Shown piece after piece: positions 1-11,073 of a DNA stretch of 64,000 nt. The position numbers were made by a program, and so were the translations under genes. The stretch spans positions 18,218,501-18,282,500 of the forward strand of contig CM036255.1 in assembly GCA_020698575.1 (NCBI GenBank), given 5' to 3'. The stretch is from Bostrychus sinensis. Lineage: Eukaryota; Chordata; Actinopteri; Gobiiformes; Eleotridae. Each line of letters starts with the position of its first letter. The first letter of the stretch is position 1. The notes under the pieces were generated by a model, which saw nothing but the letters and a program-made list of their open reading frames with translations, was not told the origin of the DNA and made no database searches.

Positions 1-18
1 TTGTTTGTTTGTATAATC

Positions 19-164
19 TAGCCACAGGGTGCCACAAGCAGGTATACTCCTTGTGCCAGTCCCATGTCTGGATAAATGGAAAAGGTGGCGCATCCAGCAT
101 AAATATTAATATGCAAGTCACTGCATGTTAGGAGGCAGATGATTTGCTGTGGCGACTAGAAAGA
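19..164 (+). repeat. dispersed fish repeat, 'CCAGTCCC...GGATAAATG...ATTTGCTGTGGCGAC' family
   Basis: This copy carries the recognisable blocks GCCACAG, TGCCAGTCCC, GGATAAATG, GCATCCAG and GATGATTTGCTGTGGCGAC. The same ordered blocks recur at 312-425, 8441-8526, 46322-46436, 59432-59545 and 63236-63325 on the + strand, and at 36280-36395, 58780-58875 and 63905-64000 on the - strand. It is a widespread teleost repeat, perhaps the 3' tail of a retroelement. I do not assign a name. Confidence 0.7.
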
Positions 165-311
165 GAAAAAAAGTAAAAGTAAATTTAAAAATTTCTACAA
201 GTAAAACAAGCGGTACAGTGTATGATGAAATGTCAATTGAGCCAAAAAAATGATGTTTACATGTATAATGCATAATAAGTTACCTAAGGTAAAAATAAAA
301 GTATTATAAAA

Positions 312-425
312 ATAAATCCAGCCACAAGGAGTGCCCCCATGCCAGTCCCAAGCCTGGATAAATAGAGTGGATTGTATCAGGAAGGGTACCTGTAGGATAC
401 AGATGATTTGCTGTGGCTGAAAAAA
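312..425 (+). repeat. second copy of the GGATAAATG repeat family
   Basis: Contains GCCAGTCCCAAGCCTGGATA, TCAGGAAGGG and GATGATTTGCTGTGGC in the same order as the copy at 19-164. Two copies in the same direction within 450 bases. Confidence 0.7.
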
Positions 426-1799
426 AAGAAGACTTGATTATAATTGTATTTTATGTATTGTTTATTTTAAGTTAACAAGACATGTGCAGCTTTCTAACAC
501 AATATAAAGGTTAAATAAATGTGAGTTTGATGGGTGTGGGGTGTACATAGGAAATGCTTCTCTTTCTCAGTAGCCAGGGACCTATATTTAGACCTCTGTA
601 CTGCCACCACTGTGTAACTGTCAAAGGCTGGGCACACACTTCAGGAAAAAGACCTGAGAAGCCCTGTAACGCTCTGTACAGTAGGGCGTACTATACTGAG
701 AATAACATGTTTGTTTTTTGACCGCATGGCTAAAAATAAATGAGCAGACAAGGGTCGGGGAAGTGTGCACACAGTGTTGCTTGAACACAGATGAGATGAG
801 GAAGTTCTGCATCTAAGAGCAAATCATTAACAGAGAAAATAATAGGACACTAAAATTCAGTAGAAAAGTGACCGAAAAGTCAATTAGGTCATTCCTAATC
901 AAAGTTTAGTCCTTGTCTGTTTATAATCCTGCTTTTGTTCTGTTTTCAGCCCACTGCAGTCCTGGTATAGTCATGCTTAAGATGAAATCACTCCTCTTGG
1001 GTTTAGATTTGGGTTAGTCCTGATTCAGGTCTGTTTTAGTCAGTTAAGGATAGTGGGCATCATCTTTGGGCATCTAATTGCATTGACTGACCCTTGACCT
1101 TTCTCATTTGCTGAGTGCAGGGCCATTCCCTGTCCTCTCTGTCTATTTGATTATGAGATGTGTCTGTTTGATTGTCTATTTGGAGAGCAGCACCTCCTTT
1201 ATTGACATGGGGCCTGACAGGACCACACTCATCTTGTCTTAACGTAATTGTGTCGCAGTCACTGTTTGTCGGATGATGGCAGTAAAGTGTCAGAGCTGGT
1301 TTCCCGGTGTCGTTTCTGTAATGAACACTGACATGACAACAGAGGAATGTTTAGGCTGCACATGCAAACTTACTGAGTAATGATTAATGCTACTGGGATA
1401 ACATGTTAAGGGACATAAGGAAATTTTTAACCAAACACTGGGCTATAAATGGAGTTAGTACAGAACAAGAGGTGTTTGAAAAGTCTGTTATTACATGTAC
1501 GTTTATTGGCTGTAATGCTGTAACCTGTCTGACTGACAACCTAAACATGAATAGAGTTAACAGTACTACTATCACTGCTACTACTGCTATTACTTTACAA
1601 AATGAGGTCAAAATGCTACTGCCTTCTTACTGTCTACCTAACCAGCTGAGAAGCATGGTGCCAGTCCAATGTACAAGTCAATGTAGCTATAATTTTCTGC
1701 TATCTCTAGCCAGTAACAAAAAGGAAAAGAAGGCATATCTTAAACTGTATTGAAGCTGGGCACATTTGTCTTTTGTCCTGGTTTGTTTACAGGCTTCTG

Positions 1800-2490
1800 C
1801 AGGGTAGTTCCATTTTTTTTCTTGTGAAATTTAAGACCTTTTTAAGACTTTTAAAAGCCACTTAGAACAACATGCCAAGATTGCAGCCAAAAGAACAATA
1901 ATATGTATACATTTTACACTAATGAAATCAGGAATATGTATACATTTTACACTAATGAAGTCAGAATCCAGTATTACTCCCTGAAATTCATTGGTTTTAT
2001 TTTAAAAGCCCAATACAGGTGAAATAACATCAGGTTTGCATTCAAAATCTCAAAACGGAATCATAAATTTCAGTGGTAACAGCATTTACTGTATTCGGGA
2101 GATGTTTTTTGCAACAAATAACCCTGCAACATTACACAGCCAATCAACAGTACACTTAGCTTTCAAAAACTTACTAAATAAAGGCTCATTTGAGTGGGTG
2201 ACTTTAATATGTTTGTAAATCCACTACTGATAGACTTTGTTGCCATATTCACATCCAACTCACAAAAAAGACATACTTCTCTGTTGTTGCTTACAAAGTA
2301 TTGGTCTAAAATATATTTCTTACAAGTACAACACTAAAAAAATTACTTAGATGTCACAATTTGACAATTTAAAACTTAGATAAACTAAATTTAATACCTG
2401 CCCATATGATTTAATACTTTTAAGGCCTTGATTTTGACAACATCAAATTTAATATCTTTTTAATATTTTTAAGACCTTTGAGCTGCCCTT
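1800..2490. mobile_element. degenerate hAT-like non-autonomous element
   Basis: The left edge starts CAGGGTAGTTCC and the right edge reads ...AAGACCTTTGAGCTGCCCT, giving terminal inverted similarity. TTTAAGACCTTTTTAAG-like blocks sit at both ends. The same family is seen at 4731-5137. No clean 8-bp target duplication could be read. It contains the 33-bp duplication at 1900-1965. Confidence 0.5.
1900..1965. repeat. 33-bp tandem duplication, two units
   Basis: Units 1900-1932 and 1933-1965 both begin AATATGTATACATTTTACAC and differ at only about two positions near the end of the unit. It looks like a recent local duplication inside the degenerate hAT-like element. Confidence 0.85.
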
Positions 2491-2648
2491 TTCTGCATTG
2501 AAGTATCACTTTTATGCCCAATCCGAAAGCACTAAGATGGCTATTAGAAACAATTTGCCAAATAAACAAGCTTCTAATTTAAAGTCAAGTAAAAGTAAAA
2601 TGTTAAAAAATAAAATAGCAACCTAGAATCCCCAAACACGCAACAAAC

Positions 2649-2684
2649 AAATAAATAAACGAATAAATAAATAAATAAATAAAT
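2649..2684. repeat. AAAT tetranucleotide microsatellite upstream of mrpl53
   Basis: About nine AAAT units, one interrupted by ACG, ending 140 bases before the mrpl53 ATG. Confidence 0.85.
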
Positions 2685-2820
2685 ATTCTACTTAACTGAA
2701 TATTCTTGGCTTTTTGTTATGGCATATGGTTCAGCGTTAGTTATCCTCTGACGCCCCCTAGCGACCTGACTTCAAACCACCATCAAACTCTGCAGAGGTA
2801 AAAGGTCACAACAGAAAAAA

Positions 2821-2831
2821 AACATGGCGGC
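2821..2831 (+). promoter_or_regulatory. YY1-type motif overlapping the mrpl53 start codon
   Basis: AACATGGCGGC fits the YY1 consensus AANATGGCGNC exactly and includes the start ATG. Such downstream YY1 elements are known in TATA-less promoters of translation-related genes. No TATA box is visible in the 150 bases upstream. This suggests transcription starts only a short way upstream, giving a very short 5' leader. Confidence 0.55.
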
Positions 2832-3936
2832 TTCCAGAAAGACTACCGTGGTTCTGAAGGCTGTGAAGAAAATAGCGGTCCAGTTTTGTCCTTTCGAGCC
2901 CAATGTCCGGTCCACTCGGTAAGACGCGTGCGTGAGTGTCCCGGAGTGTTTACGTGCGGTTGAGAATATTAAGGTTCTTACTAAATGTCTTGATTTTCTC
3001 TAAGAGCGGATGTCTCTCATATGCAAGACGCTTTCTGAGAGATAACAAGTTGATTTAAATGAGCTTGATTTATTGGTTTGTCAGTGTTGTAAGTATAATG
3101 TATTTTTTTGTCACACAGAGAGTTCCTGGCCATGGTAGGCTCAGAGAGAGTCAGAGCCACAAACATCAACTGTGAGGTGATGTCTGTAGTGAAGCATGAC
3201 CAGTCTGAACCTGTGGTGGATGTCACATATGGTAAGTATCACTGATCCTGATGCTTTACCTTGCATAATTCTTTTTAATTTGTTAATCATGGTCTGCATT
3301 TCACTTTTAGTTCACAGCAATTTAGATGTATACCTTGGATAATTCTTTGTAGGTATTTCACAGGGGTCCTATGTTAATTTAACCATTTACCTAAAAAAAG
3401 AAATAGCATATCAAAATAACACAGGGTTCCTCTTAGATATACATTGCTAACTTTTACTCTTACTTGGACTACTAGTACTAGCAATTATGTAAAACAAAGG
3501 ACTTATTCCCAAAGATGGTTCTCAGAAAAGACATGGGTTGAGCTCTGTACACACTAAACAACTCCCCTTCAAGTGAAAATAAAGCTTCTGACTTAATGCT
3601 GAGGTAGTTTGTGCATCATTAAGACCACTGCTGACGGTGACTCAGGTCCTGAACAAGAACACCATGTCTGCCAGAGTTCACTAGAGCATTGTGTGGGAGC
3701 ATCCTGTGTATTTGTGACTTTTGCCCGAGTTACTTTTTACTCCTTAATGACCTGTTACCCAGTTGAGTCATGACTTTAATATGTTTTTTTTTTTGTTTTT
3801 TGTTTTTTTTCCAACAGTGGATGGTGAAAGGCTTGTGATGAAAGGAGCCAAACTAACCAGCCAAGAGATGCTGAGTGCATTTCAGTCTCGGTGCATTGCC
3901 AAGGACCCACAAGCAAAAGTTCCTGGCAAAAAATGA
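2824..3936 (+). CDS. mrpl53: mitochondrial ribosomal protein L53 (mL53), 3 exons
   Basis: Encodes mL53, a small protein of the mitochondrial large ribosomal subunit, so it acts in the matrix in translation of mtDNA-encoded proteins. Coding exons are 2824-2918, 3119-3231 and 3818-3936, with introns 2919-3118 and 3232-3817. All junctions are GT-AG and the phases are consistent, giving 327 nt and 108 residues plus stop; the human protein, as I recall it, is about 112. The most telling part is VQFCPFEPNVRST near residues 19-31, then a SERVRATNINC block, a SEPVVDV block and a C-terminal GERLVMKGAKLT...EML block; all align with my memory of human MRPL53. The start is the first ATG of an AACATGGCGG context with no upstream in-frame alternative needed. 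The lysine/arginine-rich N-terminus suits a mitochondrial protein. The intron-2 acceptor is preceded by a long T tract. The assignment is firm; exact 5' and 3' UTR ends are unknown. Confidence 0.93.
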
Positions 3937-3991
3937 TGTAGCTCTTCTGTGCTAAATGTATATTATGTATTTATATATTGTCAATGTTCAT

Positions 3992-3997
3992 ATTAAA
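3992..3997 (+). terminator. candidate mrpl53 polyadenylation signal ATTAAA
   Basis: ATTAAA lies 56 bases after the mrpl53 stop codon in AT-rich sequence. It is the commonest variant of the AATAAA signal and no AATAAA is nearer. The cleavage site is not determined. Confidence 0.5.
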
Positions 3998-4059
3998 CAT
4001 ATGTATATAAAAGTAATGCTATTTTTACTGACATTTTTAGGGTTATGGTTTTATGATGC

Positions 4060-4097
4060 CCTGCTTCTAACACATCAACTTTGAGGACAAAATGTTG
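4060..4097 (-). mobile_element. short Tc1-like element fragment
   Basis: The block reading CTTCTAACACATCAACTTTG then AGGACAAAATGTT matches, in reverse, the early part of the Tc1-like family seen at 35178-35647 and 38201-38552. It is only a stub, lying just past mrpl53. Confidence 0.5.
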
Positions 4098-4596
4098 AGG
4101 CTCATATAAAATCTGTTCACTATGATCACACTCTTGTTGGTTTGCTTTTGTGGCTTTCCTTTTTTCTTTGTGGATCTCTTACTATAATTCATGCAGTTAC
4201 ATAATTAAAAAATACTGAACTGATAACATGCTCTGGATTAGAAATACTTCATCTACAATCCCTGCATATTGTTGTTTTCCTGATAAAAAGCCACATGCCA
4301 AGATCTGTGAAAACAATTCGCCACCCCCAAACCTTTGACACAGCAGGCTTAAAATCAGTTTGGCACAGATTTTGGTCTAATTAAGCATTTGATCCAAAAC
4401 AGGAGAGTTGTGTATAATCCTCATACTATGTATTTTTGGAATTCCCTGTTAAAAAAATATACATTCAGTTACTTCTTTTACTAAGGTGATTTATTAAAAG
4501 GATAGTAAATATTTTTATTTTTTATTTGGCAACATTTTTGAGGGAATATGTTGGTTTAGGCACATGTTGGTACATTTTTAAGATTTGTTTCTTATT

Positions 4597-4690
4597 TCTT
4601 TAGCACACTTGCCTTGCAATCAGGATGTCCGAGGTTAGAGCCACGTTGGGGACAGTATTTCTAGTAGTGGTAGCAGTAGTAGATTATACT
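4597..4690 (+). repeat. tRNA-headed SINE with AGT-rich tail
   Basis: The segment TTAGCACACTTGCCTTGCAA followed by TCAGGATGTCCGAGGTTAGAGCC resembles the anticodon arm and B box of a tRNA (B-box-like GAGGTTAGAGCC). It runs into AGT-rich trinucleotides ending 4686. Related heads with the same tail occur at 7771-7865, 28455-28545 and 29320-29400. Confidence 0.55.
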
Positions 4691-4730
4691 ATTCAATTGC
4701 AGATGGAAAAAAATGTTCAAATGTATTTAG

Positions 4731-5137
4731 CAGGATAGCCCCAAGGTCTTAAAAGTTTTAAAATGGTATTAGATTTGATTGTCTCAAAATCAAGGTCATT
4801 AAAGTATTAAATATGAGTAGGTATTCAATTTTGTTCATGTAGGTCTTAAAATTTGTAAAAAGCATTAGGTTAATAATACAAAAAAGTAGTGCCAACACAA
4901 TAACAAAATATATTTATTTAACAAATGTTATAATTGAAATGCATGCACTGGAGTTCTTTCATCTGTATTAGACTTTTAAAATGAAACCCTTGAGTTTCAG
5001 AAAGGAGTATGGATAATTCCTTAGTGTAAAATTCATATAGATTATTGTTCTGTTGTTGATAATGCTGGCATTAAATTTCACTGTAAGTGACATTAAAAGC
5101 GCTTAAATTTCACAAGACAAAACCTGGAGCTACCCTG
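4731..5137. mobile_element. hAT-like non-autonomous element, 407 bp
   Basis: Left end CAGGATAGCCCCAAGGTCTTA and right end (read on the other strand) CAGGGTAGCTCCAGGTTTTGT form imperfect terminal inverted repeats beginning CAGG, as in hAT elements. The inside is AT-rich and non-coding. It is followed directly by an ATTT microsatellite (5138-5177). No convincing 8-bp duplication is left, so it is probably old. Confidence 0.6.
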
Positions 5138-5177
5138 ATTTATTTATTTATTTATTTTATTTTATTTTATTTTATTT
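5138..5177. repeat. ATTT/TTTTA microsatellite
   Basis: Tandem ATTT units passing into TTTTA units directly abut the right end of the hAT-like element. Confidence 0.8.
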
Positions 5178-5406
5178 ACATATTCTCAAGTAATTATTCT
5201 GTTCTGTTCTGAAGTTTTTAATACTTTTACCTAAGGACTACAGTTCTTACACCTCGGCCATCCACTATTGTTAATTATTTTGTCACTTTAGTATAAAATA
5301 TCAAACATAGGCACTTATGCTTTTTCTACGCTTTTTAGTCTGTATGGGTTAAACATGGGTTAAATACAGTTAGCGTCAGTGCACGGTACACCATGGATGG
5401 GTAGCA

Positions 5407-5499
5407 CACGTGGGCGGGACCTTTAGTATTTTATAGTGACGTAGCAGCCTTTAATTGGCTCAAACCGTGCGCCTGAAAATCACGCTGTTGCGTTAAATA
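5407..5499 (+). promoter_or_regulatory. putative proximal promoter of the fabp11-like gene
   Basis: Within about 180 bases of the FABP start codon are an E-box CACGTG (5407-5412) overlapping a GC box GGGCGGG (5412-5418), a CRE-like TGACGTAG (5437-5444), an inverted CCAAT box ATTGG (5454-5458) and a weak TATA-like TTAAATA (5493-5499). The last lies about 85 bases before the ATG, which fits a leader of about 60 bases. The motifs are read directly; their use is inferred. Confidence 0.5.
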
Positions 5500-5584
5500 C
5501 GCCGTGTCCCAGTGAACAGAGAGGGAGAAAGTTTGGTCTAGTTGCTGAGCAGGTGCACCGGGATAACACAGGAAAGCTGCAAAG

Positions 5585-6323
5585 ATGGTCGAGCAGTTTG
5601 TCGGGACGTGGAAGATGGTTGGCAGCGAGAATTTTGACGAATACATGAAGGCAGTTGGTAAGTCATCGTGTGTTGTAAAAATTTGTGCTAAAATAGGTTT
5701 TAATTGTAAGTTAGCTTAAAATTGCTTGGCAATTTACATTACATTACATACATACATACAATACAATTTGTATCGCTTTTGTCATCTTTTCCTTAAATTT
5801 AAATGGAAAAATGAACACGTAAAGGTAATTAGTAAAGTTAATCATTGCATTTTTGCATCCTGTAGGCGTGAGCTTTGCCACTCGGCAGGTGGGCAACCGG
5901 ACCAAGCCCAATTTCAAAGTTTCTGTTGACGACAGTGGACTTATATGCATGAAGTCTCAAAGTACTTTCAAAACCACTGAAGCAAAATTCAAGTTAAACG
6001 AGGAATTTGAGGAGACCACCGCGGATGACAGGAAGACTAAGGTTTGTACTCTCTCCACTGCAACAAAAAAAAAGTTTGACCTCATGCCATGACTTGCCAT
6101 GACATGTCAAAGTGCTAATGTTCTGAATTATAAAGGCTTGTCTATTTTTAAACCTTTCCAGACCGTGATAACTATGGAAAATGGCAAACTTATCCAGAAA
6201 CAGTGCTGGGATGGCAAAGAGACATGCATAGAGAGGGAGATTACAGATGGGAAATTAATAGCGGTAAGTATTTTTGTCTGCTGCATCTTGGGTAGGCGTA
6301 CTCTAAACTCTATCTATCTACAC

Positions 6324-6355
<32 letters not shown>

Positions 6356-6487
6356 TAATCTAGCCAAGCATGCGCTGTACAAAATATGTTGAAGTAATGA
6401 ATCTGGTATCACAAGCTTTTTGTCTTTCTACAGAAATGCATTATGGGAGATGTTGTGTCAGTGAGGACATACGTTAAGGAGGCATAA
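5585..6487 (+). CDS. fabp11: fatty acid-binding protein, FABP11/FABP4-like, 4 exons
   Basis: A cytosolic intracellular lipid-binding protein that carries long-chain fatty acids inside a ten-stranded beta barrel. Coding exons are 5585-5657, 5866-6041, 6162-6263 and 6434-6487: the classic 4-exon FABP structure, with a 73-nt first coding exon, 102-nt third and 54-nt fourth. The product is 134 residues; mammalian FABP4 is 132. Visible hallmarks: the N-terminal signature GTWKMVGSENFDEYMK (residues 7-22), GFATRQVGN-type helix-turn region, a SQSTFKTTE strand, ETTADDRK near residues 74-81, WDGKE at 99-103, and the carboxylate-binding residues R108, R128 and Y130 (R-x-Y, in SVRTYVKEA). One extra residue in the DDSGLICMK strand explains part of the length difference. 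The sequence is closer to fish Fabp11 (zebrafish fabp11a, from memory) than to FABP3/5/7. The fabp11a/b paralogue cannot be settled without a tree. All splice sites are GT-AG and no damage is seen. Confidence 0.93.
6320..6355. repeat. ACATAC hexanucleotide microsatellite in FABP intron 3
   Basis: About six imperfect units of ACATAC sit inside the third intron of the fabp11-like gene, roughly 80 bases before exon 4. It is a likely length-polymorphic marker. Confidence 0.85.
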
Positions 6488-6620
6488 GACTCTTCACTAC
6501 TACTGTGACTCCATTGCTGGAAGACGAGCTCAGTTCAATGAGCCGTATAACAACTTAAAAGAAGTCATTAAATATCCTCATTTTTTTTCTTCTGTTCCAC
6601 ACCCAAATACTGCTGCCAAA

Positions 6621-6688
6621 AATAAAGTTCCCCTTGCATGTTTCTCAAACTTAAAGTTGTTTGGATTTTTTGTGGTGCTTTGAATAAA
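6621..6688 (+). terminator. fabp11-like polyadenylation signals
   Basis: Two AATAAA hexamers, at 6621-6626 and 6683-6688, follow the FABP stop codon by 134 and 196 bases. Either or both could direct 3' end formation, giving a compact 3' UTR. Confidence 0.6.
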
Positions 6689-7770
6689 AGTGCTTGAAAT
6701 TCATAAATCATAAATGTGTCACTGGTTTCTTAATGATCAGGCTTATATAGCTTTTTACATTTTGGTTCAAACTAAGCCTAAATTGGAATATCCAGTGCCA
6801 GTTTAATGTCAGTTTTAATCTGCTGTTCCCTTTTTTTTTTTTTTTTTTACTGCAGTAATATTCCACCTCATTGTTATACTTTCCTCATTGTTTTAAGGTG
6901 CCCAACACACTCTCCACTTTAGTATCTTACCACCAGACATTAACTGATGTATGCTGGCAGGGACTCTTTACAAGTATTCCAGGCTCCATAACAAGGTCAG
7001 CATGGAAATGTCTCCCTGCTTCCTTTTTGGGAGGCCGAACATTTCCCATTGCTGTACTGGCAGCTGTGAGAACATGGAGAAACCCTAAAGCATCACGGGT
7101 TGTCCTTACTGAGATCCACGCCTTTTGGCTGCTGGTCAAGTGAATGTTTTTAAGAGCTTGTTCTACAGTTGAGGTAATGGCAACTTTCCCATGACAGGAA
7201 AGCAAGACGATAGCACTGATTGCACCTAATGGCCAAAACAGCTCAAAACTACCTGGACATTGCAAAGGTCAAGACTTTATTTCCCTCGAGTAAGTTGTCT
7301 TACCCCAGTATGGGTTAGTCTTCAAGGACTGTGTGAGTTAAAATTCCAATATTAGGTTGAGGAGCACACTGGGATGTCATGTTATTCTCACAGCCCCAGA
7401 GAGGAGATCACATCTGCTGTAGATTGCCTTACAGGTGCAGTGCTTGTGTACCACAGGGGTCTGTTTGGATAACTCTGGGAAATAAGGAGGACTGACACCC
7501 CCTTCCCACGCCACACATTTTGTTTTCATGCCTCTCAGAAACAATAAGTGAACTGAGGAAACCCCAAAGGATAGTGACGCTTACCTGTCTGTTTTTACCT
7601 GGAGATTTATTTTGTGTTGAAATAATGGTCCAGTTTATAAGATCCTAAGGTAGTGGCTTTCAAAGTGTGGATTGTGGAGAGGTTGAATATACATGGTAGT
7701 AATGTTTAGCTTATGTAAAACATTATTTTTATTCTATAAAGACTGGGACAAAATACTTATACTCAGATAA

Positions 7771-7865
7771 ACACATGGCTATTATGGCCACCTTGCAACC
7801 AGAAAGTCTACTGTTCAAAGCTGACATGGTGGCAGTAGCAATAGCAGTAGTAGTAGTAGGCTAGA
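7771..7865 (+). repeat. SINE-like copy with AGT tail
   Basis: CACCTTGCAACCAGAAAGTC then a degraded B box (TGTTCAAAGC) and an AGCAGTAGTAGTAG tail. Same architecture as 4597-4690. Confidence 0.5.
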
Positions 7866-8440
7866 TTTTACTGTGCAAAAAAAATGATTAAAAGTTCTTC
7901 GCACTTAATAAAGTTTGCATCTAGCTTTTACTTTTTCTCAAGTATATATTTTGTTCACTACACCCCTGTAGTATAGTTGACACAGACAAATATTACACAG
8001 TCCAGAGTGACACGCCGAAAGAGACCATAACATATGATGAAAGAACAGACCGTTGATAAAACACTGCACAACATACGGTATGTGTCCTGTGTGAACCTCA
8101 CATATGTATACTTGTGTATGTGATAGGCCAGGTGTTATCTTGTTGACTTTGGGGCTGTCTCTTTGTCCAGGCAGATTGTCTTGGACTGATGAGAATGGAC
8201 CTACATCCTTTGCATAACATCTGGAAAGGTCCACTAGAGTTTTTGGTGTTGACACCCTTCCTCCTCTTGTCCCTAATTTCAACCCTGTCACAGGCGCATT
8301 TAAAGTTCAAGGATACTGATCTAGAGATACTCTATTATAAGACCCATAATTCTTACCACAGAGCCTTTGTTTTCAAGTGAGCTACTTTTAAACCAGTTGT
8401 GCATTTTGTGTGTGTGTGTGTGTTCTCTTTAGATTCTCTC

Positions 8441-8526
8441 CAAGGAGTCACAAGCCAGTGTCCTCCCAAGCACGGATAAATGGATGATTGCTTCAAAAGG
8501 GTATCCAGTGTAAAAAAAAAAAAAAA
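8441..8526 (+). repeat. GGATAAATG repeat family copy
   Basis: CCAAGCACGGATAAATGGAT and AAAAGGGTATCCAGTGTAAA blocks in family order, followed by an A tract. The right-hand GCTGTGGCGAC block is missing. Confidence 0.6.
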
Positions 8527-9689
8527 GCCAGATTAATGAGTAAATTGCATCACTGCACTCTAAAAGTCCAGAAAGGCAAAAGCCAAAAAAAAAAGAAAGA
8601 GAAGACATTCCTCTTTGGCGAGTCAGCAAGTTCGCATACAAGACACTTAATAAGCAATAAATTTTGTAATAAATGCAGTCTGCTTGTGGCATTGCTTCAC
8701 TAGAGTTGTTGTGGTTTTTTTATTGTGAAAGTACTTTGCCATTTTGTGTATCTCATAAGTCTTCAAAATCTAGATGTTGCACTGTACTTCTTCTTGTGCA
8801 GCATATTTGTAACTTTTGTCACACACATTTTCAATTCAAACATCTCCACAGGATGTTCACAACCTACACTGACCCAGATCCCAGGACAACCAAGCAGCTG
8901 GACTCAACTATGTCAACTATGGCCCCATCGAACAGCAGGACCCAGCTGTTACCCAGGCAACACACTTTCTCCTCACTGAACCTCCAAATTCACTGCTACT
9001 TTGCCTAAAAGCTTGTCGGTCCTGATGAATACAGCTCTAGTGCAAGCTGTGCTCCCATCTGACCTTCACTATCTCCCCCTAAGCACAAACTCACACATGT
9101 CTGGGATTCCAGGACAGGACGCTGCTCTGCATCACAGATAATAGGTCTGGACTATAAGACTGTGTGTCACAGGAAGGTTGAATGTAGTTTCATTCTTAGC
9201 CTAAATATTGTTTTGATTACATAAACTGGTTATTTTTGAGGACATCTTGCCATGTCTTTGGAGAATTGTCTTTCCAAAACACAGTAGTCATAACTCACGT
9301 GCCCAAAGTGAATCAACCCAAACACCAAGGCATAATAATTTTCTTATCTGTACGACAGTGTATGTAGTTTCAATGTTTAGCTTATTTGAAGGCTAAATAT
9401 TGTTTGAAGTAAATGAAATAGTCAAACCCAGTGAAACCCATGCATGTGTTTAAAGTATGTCACATTAAAATGAGCAGTAAAAACATTTTGCACCACAATC
9501 AAACTGGTTAAGAACTGCTGTAGAGGAACGTTACCCTGCCCAACTTGAAATAGTAACTACCTTTTTAACTTACTCTATATCTTCATTTAAACATGTATGA
9601 ACAAAAATGTGCACAAAAATACTAAAAACTACAAAAAGAAAGAAAAAAAATACAAACTAGAAGAGGAGCTAGGCATAGACCAAGGAACT

Positions 9690-9985
9690 AAACCTTGCAA
9701 TGGTAAATATAGTGCCCAGACCTCAACATCTTCTAGTTCAGGGGTAAATGATCTTTTAATTGAGCCACAAAACCCATATACATTTCACAGTGGTAAAGAA
9801 TCTCCTAAAACTATACAGCTATTCTTTTAGTGGGTGAAGTTAGTATCTATGGTCTGTAACTCAAAATGTTACAAAATTCTTTAGAACACTCCTGGATATA
9901 AACAGTGATCTGGGTCCACAACAGAATTAATAATTTTGTCCTTGGCCCATATTGACCTTTCTGACATAAATAATTTCTTTCACAC
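9690..9985 (-). repeat. tRNA-derived composite SINE
   Basis: Read on the minus strand: GTGGCTCAATTAAAAGATC (A-box-like) then ACCCCTGAACTAG, a degraded B-box region and GTCTGGGCAC. The other part holds the TCTGTAACTCAAAATGTTAC, AACACTCCTGGATATAAAC and GATCTGGGTCCAC blocks, shared with 16735-16955, 30655-30800 and 49945-50275. The A-box similarity supports a tRNA-derived, RNA polymerase III type SINE. Confidence 0.55.
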
Positions 9986-10574
9986 CTCTCTAAAGTTTTG
10001 CATAGAACTGTTAGTATACTAGGACTGGGATGCATAGGATGAGGTTATAAAACTGCTATTGTCATGTTAGTCATTAAGAGTCCTTTGTCAAACTAAAACA
10101 GTTCCTCAAACCTGTGTCCTGTACATGAGGAAATATGTTTTATGCCTTTGAGGACTCCACAAAGGATCTGTTGTTTTTTTTCCAAGACGTCTCATCAGGG
10201 GTTCAACTTCCAACATAACTGTGGTGTGTGATTGTATAGCTGGAGGAAGCATGGTGGAAACCTTTAAAGTGTGCCTATATAAACTGCCTCTACACAATGG
10301 TGGACTGACTCCCTGGAGACCACACAGAACTATCTCTAACATCACATTTGTGCAAATTCTGGCTTTTATTTAATCTACTTTTACAGCCTGATGAGCCATG
10401 TGACCTATAATCTGGCTGAATATGTTAAAAGTAGTAAAATTGTCTACTATATTTGCTCACATGAAGCTTTTCTAATGAACTCAGTAACACAGTGACATGC
10501 TGAGTGGTTTGTTTTAAGAAGTGAGCAAGTAGTGAGAGAGGAACTTCTGTGAAAACATCAACTATTGACTGAAC

Positions 10575-10690
10575 ATAAGTGTAAGAAGTATGAAAAATCA
10601 CTATAAGTACTATTGCTTAAAAGCAATATTTCTCAAGTAGAAGTAAAAGAATACTTTAAGAATAAGAATACTTTAACGTTTAAATCAAAT
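10575..10690. repeat. TACT-rich hAT-like family fragment
   Basis: AAGTACTATTGC..., TCTCAAGTAGAAGTAAAAGA and ATACTTTAAG blocks as in the better-preserved copies at 26899-27117 and 52395-52613. No ends are preserved. Confidence 0.4.
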
Positions 10691-10889
10691 ATTAGTTTTA
10701 CTGATAACAATGGTTCAGCTGATTTAATCCTAATTAATTAATGTTTTACATAATGGCCAAGCTGTTTTTGGTTCTAAAACTGCATTGCCAATCAGATCCA
10801 ATCAGATAAGAGACCATTGTTTTGTTTTAGACAGCAGTACTGTTTTCAAACCAGTACAAACGCATGCTGCTTACTGTACCTTTAAGTTA

Positions 10890-11073
10890 ACTAGTACTTG
10901 ATTGTAAAAGATTACAAAACCAAACTTTCTCCAGCTTTTTATATACTATACATTAAACACATCAATATTTCTACTAACTAAACTGTGTCTAGTGAAAACC
11001 CTAACTGGTTAGTAACTTTTGCAAAAGACAGGTCACACTGGCCAGTGGCTCAAAAAATTAATGTCATGCCCTG
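10890..11073. mobile_element. truncated hAT-like copy, relative of the element at 32135-32603
   Basis: The right end reads TTAATGTCATGCCCTG, and the inner GTGTCTAGTGAAAACCCTAA and GGCCAGTGGCTCAAAAAA blocks match the right half of the 32135-32603 element. The left end is not found, so the copy is 5'-truncated or decayed. Confidence 0.6.

Noticed and set aside
6871..7265. Overlapping open frames of 90 and 112 residues on opposite strands
   Set aside because: No splice sites, family similarity or codon bias; the two strands are equally open, as in chance sequence.
8673..9008. Open frames around a GC-rich patch, one reading NYVNYGPIEQQDPAVTQ
   Set aside because: The coding-looking stretch has a stop just upstream and no recognised homologue. 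It may be an exon relic but cannot be supported.
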